The notes: a model not told the origin generated them from the sequence alone. Positions 1 through 6,568 are shown, counted from the stretch's first letter. The stretch: DNA of 6,855 nucleotides from Clostridia bacterium (GCA_017517985.1 JAFWWX010000134.1:1-6855); one strand, 5' to 3'. Translations and numbers: made by a program.

Positions 1-1499
<1,499 letters not shown>

Positions 1500-1502
1500 C
1501 TA

Positions 1503-1531
1503 ATTATACCGCGCTTATTAAAATAATTCAA
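1503..1531 (-). promoter_or_regulatory. Promoter of the serine recombinase gene
   Basis: On the minus strand, TTGAAT (1531-1526) and a perfect TATAAT (1508-1503) are separated by exactly 17 nt. This is a good sigma-A promoter, with a predicted leader of about 40 nt before the recombinase ATG at 1457. It faces away from the STAND promoter and does not overlap it. Confidence 0.75.
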
Positions 1532-1537
1532 CGCTAA

Positions 1538-1561
1538 ACCAAAAATTTCTGCTCTTTTGGT
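1538..1561. repeat. Inverted repeat between the divergent promoters
   Basis: ACCAAAA (1538-1544) and TTTTGGT (1555-1561) form a 7-bp perfect dyad with a 10-nt spacer. It lies just upstream of the recombinase -35 box and about 23 bp upstream of the STAND -10 box. Its position would suit an operator controlling either promoter, but no protein is identified and a 7-bp AT-rich dyad could be chance. Confidence 0.35.
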
Positions 1562-1580
1562 ATCTTTTTTTAATCTTTTA

Positions 1581-1589
1581 TGGTATAAT
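1581..1589 (+). promoter_or_regulatory. Extended -10 promoter of the STAND NTPase gene
   Basis: TGGTATAAT contains a perfect TATAAT (1584-1589) preceded by TG-N, the extended -10 element that compensates for a poor -35. No good TTGACA lies at 16-18 nt; the best 17-nt position reads TATCTT. Predicted initiation near 1596 gives a leader of about 64 nt containing three ATTGA repeats. Confidence 0.65.
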
Positions 1590-1614
1590 TGTATAAAAAG
1601 AATAACAAAAAAGC

Positions 1615-1641
1615 ATTGAACGGAAATTGACTGCAAATTGA
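1615..1641 (+). repeat. Three ATTGA repeats at 11-bp period in the STAND gene leader
   Basis: ATTGA occurs at 1615-1619, 1626-1630 and 1637-1641, each start exactly 11 bp after the previous one; the last two copies extend to AAATTGA. They sit between the predicted start of transcription and the ribosome binding site. An 11-bp period puts the copies on nearly the same face of the helix, as in an operator bound by a multimeric protein. Two reverse-oriented copies at the same period follow the gene's stop codon (3972-3987). Confidence 0.45.
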
Positions 1642-1659
1642 GTAAAAAGGAGGGGCATT

Positions 1660-3960
1660 TTGATTATGGAAAGATGTGATTTCTGCATTGCAGCCAAAAC
1701 GATTTTAGGTTTTGTTGCAGACAGTAAAAATATAAATCAGCTTGATTTTATGTACGAGCTTTTTAAGGACTTTATCGAAAGTAACGAGGGAGCAGATTTT
1801 GACTTTGACAACGGACTTGTGTGCCGATGGCTGAACGGAACGGCAAAAATAAGTACAAGAATTACAGGCTATTATTCCGAAAACGGAAATATAGAAGCTA
1901 TGGCTATTGATATTGAGGAAAACATTTTGCCCCTGCTGTATGATAAGTATATGGCTACGGAAGAACTGTATCATTTGTTTATGAACGATATAACCATATC
2001 CGCACCATTAAAGAAAGAATATACAGAAAACTATCCCTATGACAATGACACGGAAATAGCAGACTTTTTCGGCCGCATACTTCTTTATACTATGAACAGG
2101 GATTTTAGAAAAAGAGATATTAAAACAAAAGAATTATTATCTATGGGAACACTGTCGCCCTGTACCCGTGATTACATTTTTGACATTGTACCCAAGCCCT
2201 GCCGCCATTTTTGCGGACGGGAAACCGAGCTTGAACAGATACATAATTTAATTACGGAAAATGACAAGGTATTTTTGCGTGGTGTTGCAGGCATAGGCAA
2301 AAGTGAGCTTGCGAAAATGTACGCTGAAAAATATAAAAAGGAATACACAAATATTTTGTATTTTCACTATACGGGGAGTATAGAAAAAATGATTGCAGAC
2401 TGCCATTTCGCCGATGATACGGACGAAACGGAAGAACAGCTTTTTGAAAAGCACCACAGATTTTTACGCAGTCTTAAAGAGGACACGCTGATTATTATTG
2501 ATAATTTTAATATCGTTCCCACAAATGAAAGTTTGTTTTCGGATATAATGCAGTACAGATGTAAAATCCTGTTTACCACACGGAGCAGATTTGATGATTA
2601 CACATCTCTTGAGCTTGCGGAAATGCCGGAAAATAATCTTGTAGAACTTGTGGGGAAATTTTACACTAAAACCGAAAAGAAAATTGATGTTGTAAAACAG
2701 ATTATTGACGAGGTACACGGACACACGTTATCCGTAGAGCTTGCGACAAGGCTGCTTGCTTCGGGAATACTGAAACCAAAAAAGCTGCTTGCGGAATTGA
2801 AACAATCCAAAAGCGTATTGCAGACAGAGGATAGAATAAATCTTATCAAAGACGGAAAGAACACAAAGGCAACCTACTTTGAGCATATCCACAGGCTGAT
2901 GTATGTTGCAGGGCTTAAAGGTGAAGCCGGAGAAATTATGCAGTCTATGACCTTTGTGTCAGATGAGGGCATATCTCCAAGACTGTTTGCAAAGCTGCTT
3001 AACTTACGAAACCTTAACACATTAAATCTGCTCATAGAATACGGCTTTATACAGCAGAATGATTTACACAAAATCACTTTGCACCCGTTAATAAAAGAAA
3101 TTACCCTTGACGATATGAAACCAAGTGTTTCAAATTGCAAAACTTTAATTGATAATATACATAAATCCTGTCTGTTTCACGGCATAGATTTGCCGTATCA
3201 TAATACAATGTTTAATATTGTTGAGAATATAATATTACTTGCCGACAAGGACGATACGGACAAGTACAAGCTATTCTTAAAAGATGTATTTGCATATATG
3301 GAAAAATACGCATATAAAAACGGAATGGAGCTTATCATTTCCGAGCTTGAACAGATGATACAGGCAAACCCGAATCCAACAGACAGAGCAACCCTTTTTG
3401 ACTATAAATCCGCTTATGAATATATCTGTAACAAGGATATTACGGCAGCTATGGAATATGAACTGCAGGCGGTAAATTTGTGTGATGAATTTATACAAAC
3501 CAATCCACACCTTGCGGCTAACATCTATGCAAACATAGGCGGCTTATATCACACAACGGGCGATATGCTGCAAGCAAAGGCTTTTATGGAAAAGGCATAT
3601 AGTGTTTTAACGGAAAACAACTTGCAGTACACCGCAGACAGCATTATACAAATCTGCAACTATGCAAATCTTGCCGCCAATCTCGGAGAGCCGGACAAGG
3701 CAATACAGGCACTTAAAAAATGCACTGAAAGAGTTGTGGAAAACGGCAGTATTCACGCAGAGCTTTTATGGAACACAGGGCTTATATATTTACAGATAAA
3801 CGACAAGGAAAACGCCGTAGAATATTTGAAACGAGCCTTAAATATCTATACGGAAATATGGCAGGACGAGCCGGAACTCATAGAACAGAAAATTTTGGAG
3901 CTTAAAGAAAACCTGCTTGCTTACGGGATAAATCCTCAAAATTTAATAACTGAAAATTAG
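1660..3960 (+). CDS. STAND (NB-ARC) NTPase with C-terminal TPRs and unassigned N-terminal domain
   Basis: Predicted cytoplasmic signal-transduction ATPase of the STAND class, in which ligand sensing by C-terminal repeats drives NTP-dependent oligomerisation and activation of an N-terminal domain. Domains in order: an N-terminal region without recognised catalytic motifs (1-175), holding an HTH-like segment DNGLVCRWLNGTAKIS (50-65); NB-ARC entry FCGRETEL (184-191); Walker A GVAGIGKS (208-215); Walker B LIIID with D281; sensor-1-like ILFTTRSR (303-310); a GxP-like motif HGHTLSVEL (353-361) with Thr where plant proteins have Pro; a winged-helix-like segment ending ITLHPLIKEI (about 425-482); then four TPR-like units near 577-610, 619-652, 660-695 and 699-732. 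The TTG at 1660 lies 6 nt after AAGGAGG and is preferred; ATG 1666 would be 12 nt away and removes only two residues. There are no membrane segments. It is probably cargo of the element: a defence sensor is the leading inference and a STAND-type transcription regulator the alternative. Confidence 0.9.
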   Translation: MIMERCDFCIAAKTILGFVADSKNINQLDFMYELFKDFIESNEGADFDFDNGLVCRWLNGTAKISTRITGYYSENGNIEAMAIDIEENILPLLYDKYMATEELYHLFMNDITISAPLKKEYTENYPYDNDTEIADFFGRILLYTMNRDFRKRDIKTKELLSMGTLSPCTRDYIFDIVPKPCRHFCGRETELEQIHNLITENDKVFLRGVAGIGKSELAKMYAEKYKKEYTNILYFHYTGSIEKMIADCHFADDTDETEEQLFEKHHRFLRSLKEDTLIIIDNFNIVPTNESLFSDIMQYRCKILFTTRSRFDDYTSLELAEMPENNLVELVGKFYTKTEKKIDVVKQIIDEVHGHTLSVELATRLLASGILKPKKLLAELKQSKSVLQTEDRINLIKDGKNTKATYFEHIHRLMYVAGLKGEAGEIMQSMTFVSDEGISPRLFAKLLNLRNLNTLNLLIEYGFIQQNDLHKITLHPLIKEITLDDMKPSVSNCKTLIDNIHKSCLFHGIDLPYHNTMFNIVENIILLADKDDTDKYKLFLKDVFAYMEKYAYKNGMELIISELEQMIQANPNPTDRATLFDYKSAYEYICNKDITAAMEYELQAVNLCDEFIQTNPHLAANIYANIGGLYHTTGDMLQAKAFMEKAYSVLTENNLQYTADSIIQICNYANLAANLGEPDKAIQALKKCTERVVENGSIHAELLWNTGLIYLQINDKENAVEYLKRALNIYTEIWQDEPELIEQKILELKENLLAYGINPQNLITEN

Positions 3961-3971
3961 TCAAAAATCAC

Positions 3972-3987
3972 TCAATTTACGCTCAAT
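3972..3987 (-). repeat. Two inverted ATTGA-type repeats after the STAND gene
   Basis: TCAAT at 3972-3976 and 3983-3987, again 11 bp apart, is the reverse complement of the ATTGA copies in the leader. The first copy is part of ACTCAATTT (3970-3978), an exact 9-bp inverted counterpart of AAATTGAGT (1635-1643). The gene is thus bracketed by phased repeats in opposite orientation. Confidence 0.4.
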
Positions 3988-4049
3988 GTAAAATGACCTC
4001 TTTTCTTGTAAACTTTATTTGAAGTTCACAAAGAAAGGAGGCATTTTTT

Positions 4050-4220
4050 ATGCCGGAAAAATCAATAAGAGCCGCACCCATAGGCGAAGCCTACCGTAAA
4101 AAGTGCGGAAAAATTACTTATGTTGTGTCGGCGTTCGGAAACCCCGACACAAAAAACACGGCAGACGATTTGATTTTATCTATGCTGAAAAATAAAACAA
4201 AGGAGCGTGTTGCAGTATGA
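4050..4220 (+). CDS. tnpW: TnpW-like small transposon-encoded protein
   Basis: A 56-aa protein beginning MPEKSIRAAPIGEAYRKK and continuing CGKITYVVSAFGNPD...TADDLILSMLKN. The pattern of a short basic lead, a G-x-TTY-V-V strand and a final amphipathic helix matches my recollection of the TnpW family, which accompanies TnpX-type recombinases in Tn4451-related elements. Its biochemical role is not established; because of its company it is presumed to assist mobilisation or recombination. The start is well supported by AAAGGAGG (4034-4041) with 8 nt to the ATG. The stop overlaps the next start (ATGA), indicating translational coupling. The central codons form a strong hairpin, TTGTGTCGG (4123-4131) with CCGACACAA (4144-4152). 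The coding call is firm; the family call is moderate. Confidence 0.75.
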   Translation: MPEKSIRAAPIGEAYRKKCGKITYVVSAFGNPDTKNTADDLILSMLKNKTKERVAV

Positions 4221-4423
4221 CAGACACAGAAAAGAAGCTGACACAGGAAAAGCACAGGCTTGAAGAAGCTATTGCCCGTGACAGAGTAAAAGAACGCAAG
4301 GCAAGAACGCACAGGCTTATTAAAGAGGGCGCAGCTTTGGAAAAGGTTTTGCCCGAAATAAAATCTGTTGAGCTTGAAAATGTAGAGGATTTTTTACACG
4401 GAGTTTTTGCAGAAAAGCAGTAG
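4217..4423 (+). CDS. DUF3847-like / MobC-like mobilisation accessory protein
   Basis: A 68-aa soluble, highly charged protein. Residues 5-30 are a heptad-like Lys/Glu/Arg helix, followed by ARTHRLIKEGAALEKVLPEI, which resembles the conserved core of DUF3847-type proteins commonly encoded next to MobA/MobL relaxases in Firmicutes elements. In such systems small basic helical proteins act as relaxosome accessory factors at oriT, and the proposed role here is oriT binding alongside the downstream relaxase. This rests on context and resemblance only. It overlaps the TnpW-like gene by four bases. Its own ribosome binding site AAAGGAG (4199-4205) is 11 nt upstream, slightly far, so coupling to the upstream gene probably contributes. 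The oriT begins about 65 bp beyond its stop. Confidence 0.75.
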   Translation: MTDTEKKLTQEKHRLEEAIARDRVKERKARTHRLIKEGAALEKVLPEIKSVELENVEDFLHGVFAEKQ

Positions 4424-4450
4424 TAAAATATAAGATTGTGAACTTCTTTC

Positions 4451-4483
4451 GGGGGTATTCCGATACGGAAAACCCCCTCTTTT
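4451..4483 (+). terminator. Terminator-like hairpin after the DUF3847-like gene
   Basis: GGGGGT (4451-4456) pairs with ACCCCC (4472-4477) and, past an A-A mismatch, TTCCG (4458-4462) pairs with CGGAA (4466-4470) around an ATA loop. TCTTTT follows. This fits a rho-independent terminator for the upstream transcript, with a modest T tract. It could instead be part of the oriT structure, which begins right after it. Confidence 0.5.
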
Positions 4484-4489
4484 CCCTGA

Positions 4490-4528
4490 TAAGGGCGCAC
4501 TTACTCACCACCGATAAAATCGGCGGTG
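4490..4528 (-). other. oriT core: MOBQ-type nick motif with adjacent inverted repeat
   Basis: The minus strand reads TAAGTGCGCCCTTA across 4503-4490. This closely matches, from memory, the nick region of MOBQ origins (RSF1010/R1162, pSK41/pGO1), with the core AAGTGCGCCCT. As in those origins, an imperfect inverted repeat lies directly 5' of the nick on the same strand: CACCACCGAT (4506-4515) and ATCGGCGGTG (4519-4528), 10-bp arms with one A-C mismatch and a 3-nt loop. The exact phosphodiester cut cannot be fixed from sequence; it should fall within or just after GCGCCCT. The downstream relaxase is of the matching MobA/MobL class. Confidence 0.82.
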
Positions 4529-4558
4529 GTACTTCCTTGCGGAAGTCGTGCGCTCCTT
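4491..4558. repeat. Outer arms forming a three-way junction around oriT
   Basis: AAGGGCGCAC (4491-4500) and GTGCGCTCCTT (4548-4558) are inverted copies differing by one inserted T. They enclose the oriT hairpin (4506-4528) and a second perfect hairpin, ACTTCC (4531-4536) with GGAAGT (4541-4546), tetraloop TTGC. The right arm is a near copy of the nick core in the opposite orientation. Confidence 0.6.
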
Positions 4559-4571
4559 TAGCGGAGGGCAG

Positions 4572-4601
4572 GCAGACAATACAAAAAGTTGCATTGTCTG
4601 C
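4572..4601. repeat. Long hairpin between oriT and the cloverleaf
   Basis: GCAGACAAT (4572-4580) pairs perfectly with ATTGTCTGC (4593-4601); beyond one A-C mismatch CAA (4582-4584) pairs with TTG (4589-4591), leaving an AAAG loop. The outer ends carry the GCAGAC/GTCTGC half-site that recurs further downstream. Confidence 0.7.
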
Positions 4602-4604
4602 ATA

Positions 4605-4683
4605 GGTCGGCACATCTGCACTTTTGCAGATAAATTGAAATAATAACCCTATTCCAATTTGGTACAAGGTTGTACCGCCGACC
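4605..4683. other. Perfectly packed four-way cloverleaf structure
   Basis: A 7-bp closing stem, GGTCGGC (4605-4611) with GCCGACC (4677-4683), encloses three hairpins with no unpaired bases between them and only AC (4612-4613) unpaired at the junction. The hairpins are ATCTGCA/TGCAGAT (4614-4620/4625-4631, loop CTTT); an 11-bp stem with one A-C mismatch (4632-4642/4650-4660, loop ATAACCC); and GGTACA/TGTACC (4661-4666/4671-4676, loop AGGT). It can form equally in either DNA strand or in RNA. It is not a tRNA: the arms are too long and there is no T-loop consensus or CCA. Possible roles are a single-strand replication signal, a relaxosome site, or a structured leader of the relaxase mRNA. Confidence 0.7.
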
Positions 4684-4685
4684 AA

Positions 4686-4714
4686 AGATAAAATCTGTTA
4701 CATAGCTTTTATCT
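4686..4714. repeat. AGATAAAA inverted repeat
   Basis: AGATAAAA (4686-4693) and TTTTATCT (4707-4714) are 8-bp perfect inverted copies separated by 13 nt, starting three bases after the cloverleaf ends. The wide spacing makes a hairpin weaker here than in its neighbours. Confidence 0.5.
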
Positions 4715-4750
4715 CAAATGTGCGTTATCTGCCTTGCATCTTCCGCCCAC

Positions 4751-4771
4751 TTTCTTTTTTAGAAAAAGAAA
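4751..4771. repeat. A/T-rich hairpin in the relaxase leader
   Basis: TTTCTTTTT (4751-4759) pairs with AAAAAGAAA (4763-4771) around a TAG loop, a 9-bp perfect stem. Lacking G+C at its base and followed by A-rich sequence, it is not a typical terminator on the plus strand. Confidence 0.55.
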
Positions 4772-4779
4772 CAAAAACC

Positions 4780-4805
4780 GTCTGCACGATGCAGACAGAA
4801 AGGAG
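4780..4805 (+). promoter_or_regulatory. Hairpin abutting the relaxase ribosome binding site
   Basis: GTCTGCA (4780-4786) and TGCAGAC (4790-4796) form a perfect 7-bp hairpin with a CGA loop. It ends two bases before the ribosome binding site AAAGGAG (4799-4805), which is 9 nt from the relaxase ATG. A protein bound to this dyad, or the folded RNA itself, could limit relaxase translation. The same TCTGC arms occur in the hairpins at 4572 and 4614. Confidence 0.55.
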
Positions 4806-4814
4806 TAAATCGCT

Positions 4815-6512
4815 ATGGCAATTTACCATTTAGAAGCAAAGGTCATAAGTCGGGGTGTCGGCAGAAGTGCCGTTGCTGCTTCTGCATATATGAGCTGTTC
4901 CCGTATATATAACGATTATGACGGAATACAGCACGATTACACAAGAAAACAAGGGCTTGTCTATGAGCAAGTTTTACTACCGTCACAAGCACCGCCGGAA
5001 TGGAAAGACCGAAGCGTATTATGGAACGCCGTTGAAGATGCGGAAAAAACAAAGGACAGCAGACTTGCAAGGGAGTTTGTTGTAGCCTTACCTACGGAGC
5101 TATCAACAGAAGAAAATATATACTTGCTTAAGGAGTATGTGCAAAATAACTTTGTTAATGACGGTATGTGTGCCGATTTCTGTATGCACGATACAGACGG
5201 ACACAACCCCCACGCACATATTATGCTTACAGTCAGACCGCTTGACGAAAATGGTAAATGGCAGAACAAGACTGAAAAGGAATACTTATGTATAAAAGAT
5301 GGAGAGGAACGAGGGTTTACATCAAGTGAGTTTAAGACCGCACAGGCTGATGGTTGGGAAAAACAATATCAGTACATAGTCGGCAAAAAGAAAGTATATA
5401 TGCCGCCCTCTGTTGCAGAAACACAAGGATATGAGCGTGTATCAAAATATCCTAAAAGTACACGCTACGGCAGACAAAATCCAATCGCGGAAAGGTGGAA
5501 CAGCGAGGAACGGCTTTTGATATGGCGAAAGAATTGGGCAGATGTAAATAACAAGTATTTAGAACAGAAAAATATAGACAGTCGGATAGACCACCGAAGT
5601 TATAAGGAGCGAGGAATTGACGAACAGCCTACTATACACGAAGGTGTTTCTGCAAGGATAATTGAGAAAAAAGGCGGAACTTCCGAGCGTTGCGAAATCA
5701 ATCGGCAAATTAAAGCGGATAATAAATTCTTGCGTGAAATTAAAGCTAATATTAAGAAACTGCTTGAAGCCGTAAAGCATACCTTGCCGACTGTTGCTAA
5801 TGCTCTTGAAAAATTACGGGGCGTTATGATTCATTGCAGATATGTAATATCTTTTTCGGACAAATGGAAAACCGCAAAAGCTCTTGAAGCCGCAACCCTT
5901 AAAATTGATTGTGATAATTTTTCTGCAATTACAACAGAGTTACAGGCAAAAATCAAAGAGAGAAAACAAAAGCAAATTGAAAAAGAAAATACACCTGCAA
6001 TTAAGATTTTCAGGCACAGAGAATTAACACAGTTTATCAATGAACTGTCGGAGCAGATTGAGGAATTACGCACAGAAAAAAGTACAATTCTTGCTAACCT
6101 TAACACAGACGATATTAAAACTGTCAGGGCAAAAATGGAGGATATTCAAAAGGCAATGCCTGTTATGGAAAAGCACGCAAAGGAAAGCAAGGAAAAATTA
6201 AAATCCACACAACAGGAATTTGCACAGTTAAAGGCACAGGCACTGGAATTTGACACAGAAGAACTTGAAAATATACGCTATGCCGTGAGAACGCAAATTG
6301 AAGCTGATACCGCAGAGGATTTACACAAAATTTACGGCAAGTCTTTTTCAAAGGATATGTTTGTTTCAGCAAAAGAAGAAACGGACAAATCCATAGGCGA
6401 AACAGGCAAACGCTCCGTACGCAGAAAACTTGAACGCAGCAAGGATAAAATACAAGCTGAAAACAGGCAGAAAAAACAGGAACGGAACAAGGATAAAGAT
6501 GTGGAACGATAA
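4815..6512 (+). CDS. MobA/MobL-family (MOBQ) conjugative relaxase
   Basis: Relaxase that would cut oriT, remain attached to the 5' end of the transferred strand and rejoin it in the recipient. The 565-aa protein opens MAIYHLEAKVISRG, typical of the family. Y25, in SAYMS, is the predicted nucleophile, at the same position as Tyr25 of R1162 MobA. The metal-binding histidines are H125, H133 and H135 in HDTDGHNPHAHIML, spaced 8 and 2 as in MobA. The C-terminal signature of the domain, IDHRSYKERGIDEQPTIHEG, lies at 258-277. Residues 300-565 are Lys/Glu-rich and strongly helical, probably a long coiled coil for DNA or partner binding, ending in a very basic tail; no primase or helicase motif is visible. 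The start is supported by AAAGGAG 9 nt upstream. Its oriT lies about 290 bp upstream. No transfer-pore genes are present, so a helper is probably required. Confidence 0.95.
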   Translation: MAIYHLEAKVISRGVGRSAVAASAYMSCSRIYNDYDGIQHDYTRKQGLVYEQVLLPSQAPPEWKDRSVLWNAVEDAEKTKDSRLAREFVVALPTELSTEENIYLLKEYVQNNFVNDGMCADFCMHDTDGHNPHAHIMLTVRPLDENGKWQNKTEKEYLCIKDGEERGFTSSEFKTAQADGWEKQYQYIVGKKKVYMPPSVAETQGYERVSKYPKSTRYGRQNPIAERWNSEERLLIWRKNWADVNNKYLEQKNIDSRIDHRSYKERGIDEQPTIHEGVSARIIEKKGGTSERCEINRQIKADNKFLREIKANIKKLLEAVKHTLPTVANALEKLRGVMIHCRYVISFSDKWKTAKALEAATLKIDCDNFSAITTELQAKIKERKQKQIEKENTPAIKIFRHRELTQFINELSEQIEELRTEKSTILANLNTDDIKTVRAKMEDIQKAMPVMEKHAKESKEKLKSTQQEFAQLKAQALEFDTEELENIRYAVRTQIEADTAEDLHKIYGKSFSKDMFVSAKEETDKSIGETGKRSVRRKLERSKDKIQAENRQKKQERNKDKDVER

Positions 6513-6539
6513 AAAAATATACAAATTTTCTAAAACATC

Positions 6540-6568
6540 TTGACAAGTGTAGCTACATCTGTTATACT
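6540..6568 (+). promoter_or_regulatory. Strong promoter of the BlaI-family gene
   Basis: A perfect TTGACA (6540-6545), 17-nt spacer and TATACT (6563-6568) preceded by TG-N (extended -10). This near-consensus sigma-A promoter is the strongest in the window and is overlaid by repressor-type operators. A strong promoter held by its own product is typical of BlaI/MecI/CopY genes. Confidence 0.85.

Larger units (their letters stand above)
4021..4446. repeat. 11-bp inverted repeat bracketing the tnpW-like and DUF3847-like genes
   Basis: GAAGTTCACAA (4021-4031) and its exact reverse complement TTGTGAACTTC (4436-4446) lie just before and just after the two-gene pair. The left copy ends three bases before the ribosome binding site of the first gene; the right copy ends four bases before the GGGGGT hairpin. 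They could be binding sites for a common protein or relics of how the pair was acquired. Function is unknown. Confidence 0.5.
4424..4814. other. Structured intergenic region: oriT plus relaxase leader
   Basis: These 391 bp carry no credible gene and no clear promoter. Most bases fall in inverted repeats: 4451-4477, 4484-4495, an outer arm pair 4491-4500/4548-4558 enclosing hairpins 4506-4528 and 4531-4546, then 4572-4601, the cloverleaf 4605-4683, 4686-4714, 4751-4771 and 4780-4796. The region is locally richer in GC than its neighbours around 4490-4610. The MOBQ nick motif and its position immediately before a relaxase gene identify it as the transfer origin; the remaining structure may serve single-strand replication, relaxosome binding or control of relaxase expression. 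Confidence 0.75.

Noticed and set aside
1666..3960. ATG 1666 as the start of the STAND gene
   Set aside because: It is possible, but TTG 1660 lies 6 nt after AAGGAGG while the ATG lies 12 nt away. The difference is two residues and does not alter interpretation.
3961..4049. Terminator or promoter between the STAND gene and the TnpW-like gene
   Set aside because: No stem followed by a T tract and no -35/-10 pair with acceptable spacing is convincing in these 89 bases, so read-through from the STAND gene is possible.
4605..4683. The cloverleaf as a tRNA gene
   Set aside because: The 7-bp closing stem and 79-nt length are tRNA-like, but the inner stems are 7, 11 and 6 bp, there are no D-arm to anticodon-arm or variable-loop bases, the T-loop consensus is absent and no anticodon loop of 7 nt has the usual flanking pattern.
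4320..4685. 121-aa open frame on the minus strand across oriT (and a 106-aa one at 4180-4500)
   Set aside because: These frames run antisense through the DUF3847-like gene and the inverted repeats of oriT; the translations resemble no family, and the repeats explain the conserved-looking composition.
6163..6546. 127-aa open frame on the minus strand
   Set aside because: It is antisense to the Lys/Glu-rich 3' part of the relaxase gene, has a low-complexity Phe/Cys/Val-rich translation and no ribosome binding site of note.
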